Source of the DNA: Desulfitobacterium chlororespirans DSM 11544
GTDB taxonomy: Bacteria > Bacillota > Desulfitobacteriia > Desulfitobacteriales > Desulfitobacteriaceae
Direction of reading: 5' to 3'
DNA length: 64,000 bases
Assembly (NCBI RefSeq): GCF_900143285.1
Contig: NZ_FRDN01000003.1
Location: 186,001-250,000 of the forward strand
Position 1 is the first letter of the stretch. Every line of letters starts with the position of its first letter. Made by a program: the position numbers and the translations under genes. Positions 51,815 through 62,400 of this stretch are shown one piece after another. The notes under the pieces were generated by a model. That model did no database searches. It was not told where the DNA came from and saw only the letters and a program-made list of their open reading frames with translations.

Positions 51815-54013
51815 ATGATTGATTACATAAGAAAAATAGACTCCGAAGAGAATCTAACCTATGAAGAAAGTTTCAATATTGCCTCTCATTGCTCTATTTT
51901 ACTTTCTGGAAAAGATGATGATCAAAAAGCATCTGCTCGAAAAATTGCCATTCATGTCTTAAATAATTGGTCGTGTATTCCCACAGAAACATACCCCTTA
52001 TGGACAGATATTATAGAAGCAATTGGATTTTATCCTTATATTGAAAAAAATAAAGAAACAATGGCAATACAATCATTATCCGATATGGTGCGTCAAAAAA
52101 CTCATTTGTCAGACCATTTGCCTACGACATATATGCATAGTGAGCAAAAAGTACTATCCGACTATTTGCTCTCTGGAAAAAACGTTATCGCAAGTGCGCC
52201 TACAAGTTTTGGAAAAAGCCTTCTTATTGAAGAACTAGTTGCTTCAAGTAAATATAAGAACATTGTTATAATTCAGCCTACACTTGCATTGCTGGATGAA
52301 ACACGTTTAAAACTAAAAAAATATTCTGCCAACTATAAAATAATCGTCCGCACAACACAACCTGCAGCAAATGATAAAGGTAACCTTTTTTTGCTAACAG
52401 CAGAAAGAGTAATGGAATACGATCCATTACCTCATATTGATTTATTAATTATAGATGAATTTTATAAACTTAGTCTAAGACGAGTGGACGAGAGAGCTGA
52501 CACCCTAAATAATGCCTTTCTTAAAATAATCGGCAATTTTAATTCTAAATTCTATTTTCTCGGCCCCAATATTGATGGCATCACTGATGGTTTTGCAGAT
52601 AAATACGATGCGGTTTTTTATAAATCCGATTATTCACTTGTTGATTGCAATATAATTGACATGACTTCCTCTATTGATTATTCAAAAAAAGGAAAAGTCT
52701 TAGACGAAGAAAAATGCAAAGTACTTTGCAAACTGCTTGACAGTTTAAGAGACGAGCAAACACTAATATATTGTTCTTCGCCGGCGAGGGCTCGGCGTTT
52801 TGCAAGATATTATTTGGATCATTTAGTTGCTAATGGCACTATTACAACTAACTCCTTACCTTTGATTGACTGGATCAAAGCAAATATATCTTCACAGTGG
52901 AGTTTGGCTGATGAGCTTAGTCACGGATTAGCAATACATGACGGCTCACTACAAAAACATATCGGCGCTTCAATAATTAAATACTTTAATGAGGGTTGGT
53001 TACGATGTATTTTTTGTACTTCAACAATAATTGAGGGTGTAAATACAAGCGCAAAGAATGTTATACTATTTGACGGGAATAAAGGTGGCAAAAGCGTCGA
53101 TTTCTTTGACTATAGTAATATCAAGGGACGTTCTGGCCGAATGATGGAACATTATGTAGGGAGAATATTTAATTTTGTTGTCCCACCACCAAAAGAAAAA
53201 ATAGTAATTGATATACCATTCTTTGAGCAAAATCCGATTTCTGATGAAATTCTTATAAATATTCCCATACAAGATGTAAAGGACCATATTAAAGCAAGAC
53301 ATGAAGAATTACACAAAACTCAAGCTGATTTATTAAAAATAATCAAACAAAATGGCGTTTCAATTAATGGACAGATAAGTATTTACTATCAGCTTGAACT
53401 AGATATAAACAGCTCTAAATATTCCGATTTTTCCTGGACACAAATGCCCAATTGGGAACAAATATTATATGTACTTAGTATTGCAGAAAAAAAATTATTT
53501 AATATCGACCATCATGGCGTTAGTTCTGTTAAGCAATTAACTCGGTATTTAAATGATTATAGAAAAGGCAAGAATATCATGAACATTGTAGATAATATAT
53601 ATCAAAATAAGATTGATAGTGTTCGTCCAGAAACTGCACAAAGAAATTCTAAAAAATACTACGATGAAGCCATAGAGCAGGCTTTTCACATATATCGCCA
53701 CTGGTTTCTATTTACTGTTCCAAAAACTTTTCGTGTAGTTGATAGCCTTCAAAGATATGTTTGTGATCGCCATGGGCGCAAGGCAGGATCTTATAGCTAT
53801 TTTGTTCAACAGTTGGAAAACGACTTTTTATCAGAAGATTTATCAATACTAATAGAGTTTGGTATGCCTACCAGCGCCGTCAGAAAATTAGAGCCTAAAA
53901 TACCTAATGGATTAACCGAAGATGCAATTATCGAATACATTCAAAAACACAAACAACAACTTACTTCAAATTGGCTCCAGTATGAGATTGATAAGCTAAA
54001 TCAATGCCTATAG
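51815..54013 (+). CDS. hamB: Hachiman HamB helicase
   Basis: The product has 732 residues from ATG 51815 (MIDYIRKIDSEENL), with GAGGT 6 nt upstream; an upstream TTG frame lies inside hamA. An SF2 helicase of the HamB/Ski2-like kind: Walker A SAPTSFGKSLLIEEL at about 130, VIIQPTLALLDETR, LLIIDEFYKLS (DEFY in place of DEAD), TSTIIEGVNTSAKNVI, and the motif VI-like IKGRSGRMMEHYVGR. The C-terminal ~250 residues are helical. HamB is the DNA sensor that restrains and then frees HamA. Confidence 0.93.
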   Translation: MIDYIRKIDSEENLTYEESFNIASHCSILLSGKDDDQKASARKIAIHVLNNWSCIPTETYPLWTDIIEAIGFYPYIEKNKETMAIQSLSDMVRQKTHLSDHLPTTYMHSEQKVLSDYLLSGKNVIASAPTSFGKSLLIEELVASSKYKNIVIIQPTLALLDETRLKLKKYSANYKIIVRTTQPAANDKGNLFLLTAERVMEYDPLPHIDLLIIDEFYKLSLRRVDERADTLNNAFLKIIGNFNSKFYFLGPNIDGITDGFADKYDAVFYKSDYSLVDCNIIDMTSSIDYSKKGKVLDEEKCKVLCKLLDSLRDEQTLIYCSSPARARRFARYYLDHLVANGTITTNSLPLIDWIKANISSQWSLADELSHGLAIHDGSLQKHIGASIIKYFNEGWLRCIFCTSTIIEGVNTSAKNVILFDGNKGGKSVDFFDYSNIKGRSGRMMEHYVGRIFNFVVPPPKEKIVIDIPFFEQNPISDEILINIPIQDVKDHIKARHEELHKTQADLLKIIKQNGVSINGQISIYYQLELDINSSKYSDFSWTQMPNWEQILYVLSIAEKKLFNIDHHGVSSVKQLTRYLNDYRKGKNIMNIVDNIYQNKIDSVRPETAQRNSKKYYDEAIEQAFHIYRHWFLFTVPKTFRVVDSLQRYVCDRHGRKAGSYSYFVQQLENDFLSEDLSILIEFGMPTSAVRKLEPKIPNGLTEDAIIEYIQKHKQQLTSNWLQYEIDKLNQCL

Positions 54014-54018
54014 ATTCT

Positions 54019-54056
54019 GGTGCCCACTTTGTAAGCTGGATTTAAAGGTGGGCACC
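54019..54056. repeat. Inverted repeat between hamB and gajB
   Basis: GGTGCCCACTTT / AAAGGTGGGCACC with one extra base in the right arm and a 13-nt loop. It lies 5 nt after the hamB stop, between convergent operons. No T run follows, so intrinsic termination would be weak. Confidence 0.6.
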
Positions 54057-54244
54057 ATGAATTCGTGATGTATTATTTCTAATGGTACGGGTATGACTGA
54101 TTTCACAAACCATGATAGGAAAATGGATAGTGTCGAGAGTGCTCGCAATCATTTTTTCAATGAGACTACTAAATGCTTCATACGATATCAGTTATAGTAA
54201 ATTGTATTTATTGAGTTTGAACAAAATTATGAGTGACCATTTAT

Positions 54245-56041
54245 TTAGGAATGACGGCTATATAACATATTCCAGAACCTAGACGGTTCACATGGTTTAT
54301 TCCACCATGTGCCATCTCGTTTTGGTATACTTAACGTCTTAGAACGTACCAATATACACTTTTTTCTTGCTCGACTCACAGAAACAAAGCAAAGCCTATG
54401 AGCTTCATCGATTTCTCGCTGAGAGGTATTTTTGTAATATGGAAAGCTCCCTTCTTCCATACCAAGCATAATAACAATATCAAATTCCAAACCTTTAGCC
54501 CCATGTCTTGTAGATAAAACAACTCGGTTCTCTGGAAGCCCAAGATTAGTGAACTGGCCTAACGAAAAATCCCTATAAGATTCATCGTTTAGCAACTCAT
54601 TGAGTTTTATTAGATTTTCGATTTCATCCGGATATATTTCCGAATCCTGCAATAAAGTCTCTATTTGTAGCGAATCAAGGGCAAAATCAAACCACTGTAC
54701 AAGCGTATTCGCATAGTGACGGCTTTTATCCAGAATGGTATAGAGATTCCGCTTGGCTAAAATCCTGTTATCATAATCAATTGATTGCCTGTGCTGCCTT
54801 AACAAGAAGTCCCAATATTCAAAGATATCATCAAATAAGACTTTACGAGAAGATGACACCCATGCAGCGCAGTTTTCCATCCATTTTATAAAATCGCTCC
54901 TGATGAAATCTTGCTTGGCTAAATAATAAGGAATTCCCTTACTCTGACAGAGCTTTCCTAACTCTTTTAATTGATTATTGTAACCGGCTAGAATCGCAAT
55001 CTCATGAAACGGTATACCTTCTGCAATATAGTCTTCGATAATACTAGTTGCAACCTGGTATTGTTCGTTCATCCCCTCTTCGCATACAAAAAATTCAATG
55101 TTCGCCGGGTAATCTTTAAGCGCGCCGCGCGCTTTGTAATTGCGTTTAATATTCAAAACAGTCTCCGATGCTTCGATAATACCTTTGGCGCTGCGATAAT
55201 TATTAATTAACCGAATACATTGGTTGACAGATTTCCATTCGGATAATTCAACGAGATATTCTGGCGAAGCTCCTTGAAAATCATATATTGATTGATCTGC
55301 ATCGCCAACAGCAAAAATCTTAATATTTGTACTTTGCAAAAGTGATAGAACCATTTCATGCAATGGCTTTCCCAAATCCTGATATTCATCAATAACAAGC
55401 CATGGAAATTTTGCTTCCAGGGCTTGTTGCACATAAGCTTCATTTTGGATAAGCATGGTCGCGATTTTTACCATACTGATATAATCGATATAACCACGGC
55501 TGAACAGTTCTCTCTCAAATGCTACGGCAACCCGCAAAGCAACATCATAACTAGGTATAGACACCTTACTGAATCCACTAATGTCACGAGTTCGCTCTTT
55601 ATCCATCTCTTCAATAGTTAACTCATCAGGTATTTGTTTTTTTATACGCTGAAACAGCCGTTTTCTTTTCGAATCGGAAATAATTTTAATCGGATAGGGT
55701 ATTCCGTAATTAGGATATAGTTTTGCAAAAGGTGTCAATACTTCTGATAAACAAAAACTATGAACGGTTCCCAAAAATACATTGCCACGTCTTTGGAGTC
55801 CCAGTAATTTCAAACGCTCCTGAAATTCACGGGAGGCTTCACGGCTAAAGGTAAGACAAGCTAATCCTCTTGGAGGGGTAATGACTTCGCTTAACAGACG
55901 CATAACCTTCAGCGTTAAAACCGTGGTTTTTCCACTGCCTGGGCCTGCTATAACAACGGTGTTACCTGTGGAGTTATACGCTTCAATTTGCTTTTCATCA
56001 TCACTAATTTGAGAAAGTTTGATTTTAAAGTACTCATTCAT
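54245..56041 (-). CDS. gajB: Gabija GajB, UvrD-like helicase
   Basis: The product has 598 residues from ATG 56041 (MNEYFKIKLSQISDDEKQ), which overlaps the gajA stop by 8 nt. UvrD/PcrA motifs: Walker A VIAGPGSGKTTVL at about 36, LTFSREASREFQERL, VIDEYQDLGKPLHEM, GDADQSIYDFQGASPEYL, STRHGAKGLEFDIVIMLG and CFVSVSRARKKCILV. Known for the family: GajB binds and is activated by the nuclease GajA; the complex senses nucleotide depletion or DNA ends during phage infection. The size is somewhat above the described GajB (about 500). Confidence 0.85.
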   Translation of the reverse strand: MNEYFKIKLSQISDDEKQIEAYNSTGNTVVIAGPGSGKTTVLTLKVMRLLSEVITPPRGLACLTFSREASREFQERLKLLGLQRRGNVFLGTVHSFCLSEVLTPFAKLYPNYGIPYPIKIISDSKRKRLFQRIKKQIPDELTIEEMDKERTRDISGFSKVSIPSYDVALRVAVAFERELFSRGYIDYISMVKIATMLIQNEAYVQQALEAKFPWLVIDEYQDLGKPLHEMVLSLLQSTNIKIFAVGDADQSIYDFQGASPEYLVELSEWKSVNQCIRLINNYRSAKGIIEASETVLNIKRNYKARGALKDYPANIEFFVCEEGMNEQYQVATSIIEDYIAEGIPFHEIAILAGYNNQLKELGKLCQSKGIPYYLAKQDFIRSDFIKWMENCAAWVSSSRKVLFDDIFEYWDFLLRQHRQSIDYDNRILAKRNLYTILDKSRHYANTLVQWFDFALDSLQIETLLQDSEIYPDEIENLIKLNELLNDESYRDFSLGQFTNLGLPENRVVLSTRHGAKGLEFDIVIMLGMEEGSFPYYKNTSQREIDEAHRLCFVSVSRARKKCILVRSKTLSIPKRDGTWWNKPCEPSRFWNMLYSRHS

Positions 56042-58028
56042 CAAGTTCGCCTCGGACTTCAATACAAATATATTCGATCGCGGCTTTAACATAGTCTGGA
56101 ACCATCGTTTTTGTACAAACGGAAGCTAATCTTTGTGAAAATCTCCCTTTACCCACATTACTATGTGAAGATTCTATTTGTGCAAGACATTTTTTGTAAT
56201 CCTTTGAAACTAGATTAGCCTTAAAATTATCCTTTTGTTGTTTTCCACCCTCTGTTAATTCATTAAAAGCTGAACAAATTATGGTCCTATCCGACTCTTC
56301 GTCAATTTCATTAAATATATCCGTTTCAAACGTATAGATGCCGACAAAAATCCCATGTTTATTCAATTCTTTATCTTGTTGGGTAGTGTCAAATTCCGCA
56401 AACCGTGCAAATTCATCTTCATCCATGAATAATTCATATAATTCTTCCATTCGTTCATTTCCGTAATAACCAAAATTCGCATGGGTTTTGTCCGATAAAT
56501 CTCCAAATACCTTCTCTCCATTGACAATATGATAATAGTCTCCGTCCGTTATAATTACATTAGGTATGCCTAGCAAGTCGGCAAACTGTTTGTACGGCCA
56601 GAAGTTAGTTGAATTTATGTTGCATACAACCACGCCTAAGCGGTCAAGGTCACAACCCAGGAGTTTTGCAAAACTAGGTACGAGATATTCCTCAGCAATC
56701 CCTTCCACAAAGATGATGCCTTTAGCTAAATATATTTCGCCTCTTTTTACGTCAATATATCTTTCTAAATCGGAAATTTCCTTATCCGGTAAGTCTAAGT
56801 TTGCCGTTGTGTAGACTTCTGTGCCGAACGCATTTCCCACTAAGTGAATAATGGATTTGATGGGAGCCACGGACGAGATATGTGTTGAATGTGTTGTTAT
56901 AATCAATGAGGCGTTTGCTTCAAGCACGACATATTTGTAGAGCAATCGTTGGAAAATTGGATGAAGGTGAGCCTCGGGTTCTTCAATAGCCAGAATTGTA
57001 ACTCCGTTTGTATTTGAATTATGCTCATATAAAAAATTATAAAGTTGCGAGTCCACATCTTTTAAATCGCAGGTTAAGTGGTAGCCGGTCTGATCGTCGC
57101 CTTGATAATACCTTTGTACAATCTCGTCCCCGTCTTGTTCCGTCAACTTTTTGTAAAGAGTCGGAGATAAGTAAGTTTTAATCGTATCATCCTGGATCAG
57201 CAAAAGAGTAAGGGTAATGTACAAAACATTATTTATACCTAAACTTGTATTTCCGGACTCTCTTTTGTCGATTAATGGGCGCAGAGCGTAAAGCAGTCGA
57301 GACGCGTCAATATCCATTGTCCGCAACGAAATGCCAAATTCATCTTCAGAATATGAAATTATAGAGTTAAAGAGCTTACTGATCTTTGTTTGGAGGTCGT
57401 TAACCTCCGGAAGGTTAAGCATGTTTGCTCCGGACGATTTCAATGCTTCAGAAATCTCAATGAGATCTTCTTTGCTGATATCATATTTCTGCTTGATTAT
57501 GCGTGTTAAAGGCGATGTTCTGGAGTTTCGCATTTCGGCTTCTACATCACGTATCGCTTTGATTACTCGCATATTTAAATATTTCCTATCTTCATGCGTA
57601 AAAAAATCAGTTTCATCGTCTCCTTTGTAAATTATATAAGTATAATTAACTTTACCAGACGCATCTTCTTGCGGGAAAAATTTATAGGAGAGTTTTAATA
57701 CTTTACGGCCATCTAAATCGACAGTTGCATCACTTAATTGGCAAAGTACGTTTTTTATATGGGAATAATTATCTATGTACAATTCGATTAATATTTCTTG
57801 GTTGTTTTCCATAGGAGATTCAAGACCGTCAAAGAAATCAGACTCCTCAAGCCGTCTATCTTCATCCGAAAGACTGGGATCAAGAATTAATTGCATAGCG
57901 CGTAATAAATTACTCTTGCCGACGTTATTTTCACCGATGATAATTTGCCTATCGCTTAAATCAAACCCGACCGATGAAAAGTTCCGGTAATTCTTAATAT
58001 GAATCTTGCAAATCTGAGGCTGATTCAT
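56034..58028 (-). CDS. gajA: Gabija GajA, OLD-family ATPase/TOPRIM nuclease
   Basis: The product has 664 residues; AGGAGGTG lies 9 nt before ATG 58028. The N-terminal ABC-type ATPase has Walker A IIGENNVGKSNLLRAM at about 33 and the late motifs ILAIEEPEAHLHPIFQ and LIITTHSTHISSV. The C-terminal TOPRIM nuclease has GIIFVEGIAEEYLVPSFAK (catalytic Glu) and NVIITDGDYYHI (Asp-x-Asp). This is the OLD family. Followed by a UvrD gene in overlap, it fits Gabija, in which GajA nicks DNA once inhibitory nucleotides fall. A plain class 2 OLD-UvrD pair is the same thing under another name. Confidence 0.87.
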   Translation of the reverse strand: MNQPQICKIHIKNYRNFSSVGFDLSDRQIIIGENNVGKSNLLRAMQLILDPSLSDEDRRLEESDFFDGLESPMENNQEILIELYIDNYSHIKNVLCQLSDATVDLDGRKVLKLSYKFFPQEDASGKVNYTYIIYKGDDETDFFTHEDRKYLNMRVIKAIRDVEAEMRNSRTSPLTRIIKQKYDISKEDLIEISEALKSSGANMLNLPEVNDLQTKISKLFNSIISYSEDEFGISLRTMDIDASRLLYALRPLIDKRESGNTSLGINNVLYITLTLLLIQDDTIKTYLSPTLYKKLTEQDGDEIVQRYYQGDDQTGYHLTCDLKDVDSQLYNFLYEHNSNTNGVTILAIEEPEAHLHPIFQRLLYKYVVLEANASLIITTHSTHISSVAPIKSIIHLVGNAFGTEVYTTANLDLPDKEISDLERYIDVKRGEIYLAKGIIFVEGIAEEYLVPSFAKLLGCDLDRLGVVVCNINSTNFWPYKQFADLLGIPNVIITDGDYYHIVNGEKVFGDLSDKTHANFGYYGNERMEELYELFMDEDEFARFAEFDTTQQDKELNKHGIFVGIYTFETDIFNEIDEESDRTIICSAFNELTEGGKQQKDNFKANLVSKDYKKCLAQIESSHSNVGKGRFSQRLASVCTKTMVPDYVKAAIEYICIEVRGELDE

Positions 58029-58171
58029 ATCACAAACACCTCCTAATATTTGAGAGTTATAGACTTTCTCATTGATTGCGACACATGAAGTAAGAAACTC
58101 ATTTGCCTCATTTAAGGATCAATAAAATAACATTCAATCTATGTCTTCTGATTACAATTCCTACATAAAAA

Positions 58172-59599
58172 TTATAAAACCGGAATCAATTCTAGCAACT
58201 CCTTATCAGTCAATACCTCAAGAAAGCTCTCTTGTTCCCCTTTCATTCCAGAATCAACAAAATACTTCCACAATTGCTGCAAGCCTTCCGGCAGCCCTTC
58301 TTGCTGGGAGGAGATTAAAAGTTCTTGGTCGGCGTTCCCGAGCGGTTTCATTATTCTTAGTCTCTTGCAAGAATGCTTATCCATTAATACTGGCTTCACT
58401 TCCACGCCTAGTTTTTCAAGGTGCCGGGAGAAATTACGAAAAATATCAATTCCAAATGGATCGGGATCAGCCCACATAAAAATTTCACTAATTTGGGCAT
58501 GGGTCAACAATTTCAGAATAAAAGATATTTGAACCTGAGAAATATATCCTTGCGAAAAGAGAATAATCACATCATTACGTTCATAGTAACCGCGGCGTAA
58601 AATCTCCTCAAATACCGTCAGGTTTTCAATCACCAATATCTGGGTCTTGGGCATCTCCATAATTTCTATTTCAGCCACGGTTTCTTCCGTGAGTATAATG
58701 TAAGGATAACCGCCCTTTCCGGAGCCTTTTAAGCCTCGTATTCTATACGTAAAGGGACCTGAAACATAACATAAATCGCTATGATCGTAGATATAGAATC
58801 CCCTAAGGTCGGCCCCTAACAGTTGTTCTATATCCTTTTTATAGGGAGAAAGTCCCTTACTTTCTCCGGTTATCCGCAGGGCCAGGTTTCTGAACGAAAT
58901 TCGTTCGTGCGTCTTGACCAAACCGTAAATTTCAAGCAAGGTATTCATAATGGTCAAGTATTTTTCTGGATACCTACTTGATGCCAATGTTCTGCCTTCT
59001 ACTGAAAGTACCCCTTCTTCCTTGGACAAAAGTTGCTCATACTGATTTGACAATATCCGACGTAGCCGTTCGGCCATAGGTGCTTGCTCATTTTCCATCG
59101 TCACCAGGCTTAGTTGCGTCAAAATATCCGTCCGATCAAAACGCCTTATTCCTAAAGTACTTTCCACTTCAGGCCACTTGAAAGGTATAATTTCCAGCTT
59201 AAATATCTCCCAGCGGGAAATCCCAGCCCGTTTTTCCTGACGAATTAACCATCCCTTCTGAAATAGACAAGTTATTCCCTCTTCAATTTGAGTGAATGAA
59301 AAACCACGTTGCGCTACATTTTGCACTAAAACTCGGTAACCTACCGAGTTCTTTTTCTGGTAAAGAACTCGGAGTATGGTTGAAATACAATTAAAAGTGA
59401 TTGCATCCGCCATTAAGTCCCCGTTTTCCTCGGGCTGACAATAGGAACGTCGGTTGGTCGGCAAACGACTTACGGTCTTCGTCTGCCCACATTCAGTACA
59501 CTCTCGTACTTTAATCTTCTCGCTTACCCAGATTCCGTCTTTGAGACTATAATCCCCCCAAATTTGACGATACCGATATATGCATTTATGATCATTCAA
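58172..59599 (-). CDS. jetD: Wadjet TOPRIM nuclease JetD
   Basis: The product has 475 residues. TTG 59599 overlaps the jetC stop by 4 nt (TTGA) and has AGGGAAG upstream. A possible zinc knuckle, RECTECGQTKTVSR, lies near the N-terminus. The central winged helices (ITCLFQKGWLIRQEKRAG) precede the C-terminal DUF2220-type TOPRIM domain: ILVIENLTVFEEILRRG (catalytic Glu), VIILFSQGYISQ, and IFMWADPDPFGIDIFRNF (Asp-x-Asp). JetD cuts the plasmid that JetABC has compacted. Last gene of the right-hand Wadjet operon, 143 nt upstream of gajA on the same strand. Confidence 0.9.
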   Translation of the reverse strand: MNDHKCIYRYRQIWGDYSLKDGIWVSEKIKVRECTECGQTKTVSRLPTNRRSYCQPEENGDLMADAITFNCISTILRVLYQKKNSVGYRVLVQNVAQRGFSFTQIEEGITCLFQKGWLIRQEKRAGISRWEIFKLEIIPFKWPEVESTLGIRRFDRTDILTQLSLVTMENEQAPMAERLRRILSNQYEQLLSKEEGVLSVEGRTLASSRYPEKYLTIMNTLLEIYGLVKTHERISFRNLALRITGESKGLSPYKKDIEQLLGADLRGFYIYDHSDLCYVSGPFTYRIRGLKGSGKGGYPYIILTEETVAEIEIMEMPKTQILVIENLTVFEEILRRGYYERNDVIILFSQGYISQVQISFILKLLTHAQISEIFMWADPDPFGIDIFRNFSRHLEKLGVEVKPVLMDKHSCKRLRIMKPLGNADQELLISSQQEGLPEGLQQLWKYFVDSGMKGEQESFLEVLTDKELLELIPVL

Positions 59600-62400
59600 A
59601 AAATCTTCCCTGTCCTCTCCATGACATAATGCTCATTAACCACGCCGTAGAAAATTGGAGGGGCTAACTCCTCCTCATCGTCTTTCAAGCGAAAGTTCAG
59701 TGTCATATCTACCCAGCCCAGATGCTTGATATTCTCCGAATAAGGTACGGCTAATAAATACTGAGCGCCTGTCCGACGCAAGAACTCACCCACCACCCTC
59801 ATTCGCCCCGCGTCTAAATGAGCAGTGGGTTCATCCAAAATCATGAAACTAAAAGCTCCATCTACTTTAATCGCCGCAATAAGCAGTAATAGGGCTGCAA
59901 TAACAGCCTGGCCGCCGGAAAGTTTTTTGTGGAAGTAAGGGCGGAACGGCTTGCCATTGAAGCTTAGTTGGTAGTCCAATGACCAGCGCGCTTCACCGAT
60001 GCGGTTGATGTGAACTTTCACTTTAAGTGCAGCCATTTCGGCTTGCTCTTCCAAGTGTTTGCGCAACTGGTTAAACACTCCGGTAACCATGTCGGCATAC
60101 TCTTCTTGGGCTTCATCATTGGCTTGACGATAATCGTCTATTTCTTCCTGTTTCTTTTTGATAACTTCTTCGGCAAAATCTACTCTAGCTCGATGCTCTT
60201 TATATCGTTCCTCTATCCCAATGAGTTCTTCTTCGTTTAATTTCTCCAGTTCCTCTTGCATACTCTCTATATCCGCCTGGTAGTTTTCAGCCTTTCTTAA
60301 CCTCTCCCGTTCGTCGGGTTTAGCAAGTAGTTCTTTCTGCTCCGGTTGTAAAACGGCTAAAGCCTCATCATACTGCTTACGCAGTTGAGGAATTCGTTCC
60401 GTCTTTTCCTTAACATCCTTCCGCAACTTTTCCTTCACTTCTTGTAAGTTTTTTGCCGCCGTTTTAGCGCTGTCCCTTTGCCCGGCTAGATTTTGAGACT
60501 GATTATGTAAGCGTGTAATCTGCTCGTCATTATATTCTTTCTGACTATCCAAAGATTCTAAATTTGCTTTTATCTTCCGTAATGTTTCCGATAATAAACA
60601 ATACCTCTCTCTAATAGAAGGCAATTCCCGGAGCGCTTTTTGTTCTTCTATTTCCTCTATTAACTTGACAAGGCGCTCCTGAATCTGATCAACGCGTTTT
60701 TTGGCGTCCTCAAGTGGTTTTTCTATCGCTTTAATCGTATTACGTACTTCTTCTAATTGGGCGTCAATTGCCAATTTTCCGCAGTAAACGCCTTCCCTAT
60801 AAACACTTATACCCCCTCGCGAATCCTGTCGATAGGCTTGATCCGTAAGCGATACGATCCCGCGTTCTGCCACGCGGTGGCCTTCCTCAACGTCCTCGAC
60901 CAACATAATATTATTTAACCAATGCAAGCACCCGGCTACGCTAGGGTCAAGCACTTTAATCTTTTCCAAAGCCGATCCGGACATGACTCTTATCTCACGC
61001 AAATCCGGTTTTTGCACATAGGAGGAATAACGAAGTTTTTCCGCTACTTTCTTTCCTGGAATCAAATATTTGGGTTCCAAGATTACGGTGAATCTTTCCC
61101 TCCCAAGTAAAGATTCGATCGCTTTACGCCAGCGGTTATCGGTTATTTCAATGCACTCTGCCAATAACTTATGATCGATCCCCTGCAGACTTAATGCTCC
61201 ACGGAACTCTTTGACATAATTCGGATAGACGATCCGCCGTTCCTTGTCTAGCTGGGCTTCCTGCAAAGCTAACTCGTCATAACGTCCCTGAAACTGCCGC
61301 AAAGCAAATTTTGCCTCGTCCAACTCAGTATCCGTATCTTGCTTTTTATGTTCCAAGGCACGCAAATCTCGTTCGGAAATTTGTTCATAGCGTTTAATAA
61401 ATTCTTCAGCCTCTTTTTGTTCCGGTTCCCGCCGGCTTCCCTCACGAACTAAATCTTCTCTTTGCTCATTAATACGCCGTTCTTTTGACCGAGTTCGCTC
61501 AAACTGCAAATTTACTTGGGTCAATTGTTCCTCTGCCGCTTGATACTCGTCTTGAACCTGTTGTTGTTGTTTATCCAAGAGCTTCAATTGCTCGTTCTTC
61601 TCTTGCAAGTCTACTGCAAATTCTCGATATGTTTTCTCTGTTTCCGAAGCTACGGCAATAGGGTAATGCCAAAGAGAACTGGCCAATTGCCTTTTTTTGA
61701 GTTGTATTGCACGGAATTGGCCAACCTGCCCCTCCAGTACTTTTAACCGTTCTTTTTCTAAATTCTGAGTTTTGGCCAATTCCTCATATTGATTTCTAGT
61801 TTTGATAAGATCTTCCCGGGTAGTATTAAAGTGCTCCATCACTTTTTTGTCCCCGGATATCTCCAGAATGTACTGACAAAGTTCTTCGGCGTCTTTTTGA
61901 AGAATTTCATCAGTACTACCTTGATTCAAACTGATAACTCGTAACAGAGATTTGCTCACTCCTACCTTTTCCATTAACTGCTGATAAGCCATAGAACGAT
62001 GCCAGTCGACCCGACGTTCTTCCGCGTCGAGATTAAATTCGCCGGGAGTAATAGCGTAATCCCTCTCCCATTTCCCCTCTGAGGAAAGCAGCATGCGGCA
62101 AGTCAGGGTCACCACCGGTTCAAATATTCCAAGAGGGCCAAAAGGATAATGGCCGTCCACCGGCCGGTTATCAAAACGCCCGATAATGGCGGCCTTGTCC
62201 ACCTGTCGTTCAATGTAATCACCGATATTACGTTTTTTATAAAGCCGATCCGATCCTAATAATAGCTTAAAGGCATCTAAAAAGGATGTTTTACCGGAAC
62301 CGTTAGGTCCAACTAACAATGTAATGCATTCATGGAGTGGGATGACCTGACGGCGGGCAAAAGCCCAATTGCATAATTCCAGACTTAAAAAGCGTAGCAC
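59596..62400 (-). CDS. jetC: Wadjet SMC-like ATPase JetC (second system)
   Basis: The product has 934 residues. GTG 62400 overlaps the jetB stop by a single base. Walker A is LLVGPNGSGKTSFLDAFKLL at about 29-48. The signature KLSGGQAVIAALLLL lies at about 825 and Walker B FMILDEPTAHLDAGRM at about 855, so the ATPase head is complete. Between them lie two long coiled coils (from about 230 and 550) and a small hinge-like part (RFTVILEPKYLIPGKKVAEKL). This is the DNA-extruding motor. It differs strongly from the JetC at the left edge (GPNGSGKT against GKNASGKS). Confidence 0.92.
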   Translation of the reverse strand: MLRFLSLELCNWAFARRQVIPLHECITLLVGPNGSGKTSFLDAFKLLLGSDRLYKKRNIGDYIERQVDKAAIIGRFDNRPVDGHYPFGPLGIFEPVVTLTCRMLLSSEGKWERDYAITPGEFNLDAEERRVDWHRSMAYQQLMEKVGVSKSLLRVISLNQGSTDEILQKDAEELCQYILEISGDKKVMEHFNTTREDLIKTRNQYEELAKTQNLEKERLKVLEGQVGQFRAIQLKKRQLASSLWHYPIAVASETEKTYREFAVDLQEKNEQLKLLDKQQQQVQDEYQAAEEQLTQVNLQFERTRSKERRINEQREDLVREGSRREPEQKEAEEFIKRYEQISERDLRALEHKKQDTDTELDEAKFALRQFQGRYDELALQEAQLDKERRIVYPNYVKEFRGALSLQGIDHKLLAECIEITDNRWRKAIESLLGRERFTVILEPKYLIPGKKVAEKLRYSSYVQKPDLREIRVMSGSALEKIKVLDPSVAGCLHWLNNIMLVEDVEEGHRVAERGIVSLTDQAYRQDSRGGISVYREGVYCGKLAIDAQLEEVRNTIKAIEKPLEDAKKRVDQIQERLVKLIEEIEEQKALRELPSIRERYCLLSETLRKIKANLESLDSQKEYNDEQITRLHNQSQNLAGQRDSAKTAAKNLQEVKEKLRKDVKEKTERIPQLRKQYDEALAVLQPEQKELLAKPDERERLRKAENYQADIESMQEELEKLNEEELIGIEERYKEHRARVDFAEEVIKKKQEEIDDYRQANDEAQEEYADMVTGVFNQLRKHLEEQAEMAALKVKVHINRIGEARWSLDYQLSFNGKPFRPYFHKKLSGGQAVIAALLLLIAAIKVDGAFSFMILDEPTAHLDAGRMRVVGEFLRRTGAQYLLAVPYSENIKHLGWVDMTLNFRLKDDEEELAPPIFYGVVNEHYVMERTGKIF

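Noticed and set aside
54019-54056. Strong bidirectional intrinsic terminator between hamB and gajB
   Set aside because: The inverted repeat is good, but no T run follows on either strand, so it is kept only as a repeat.
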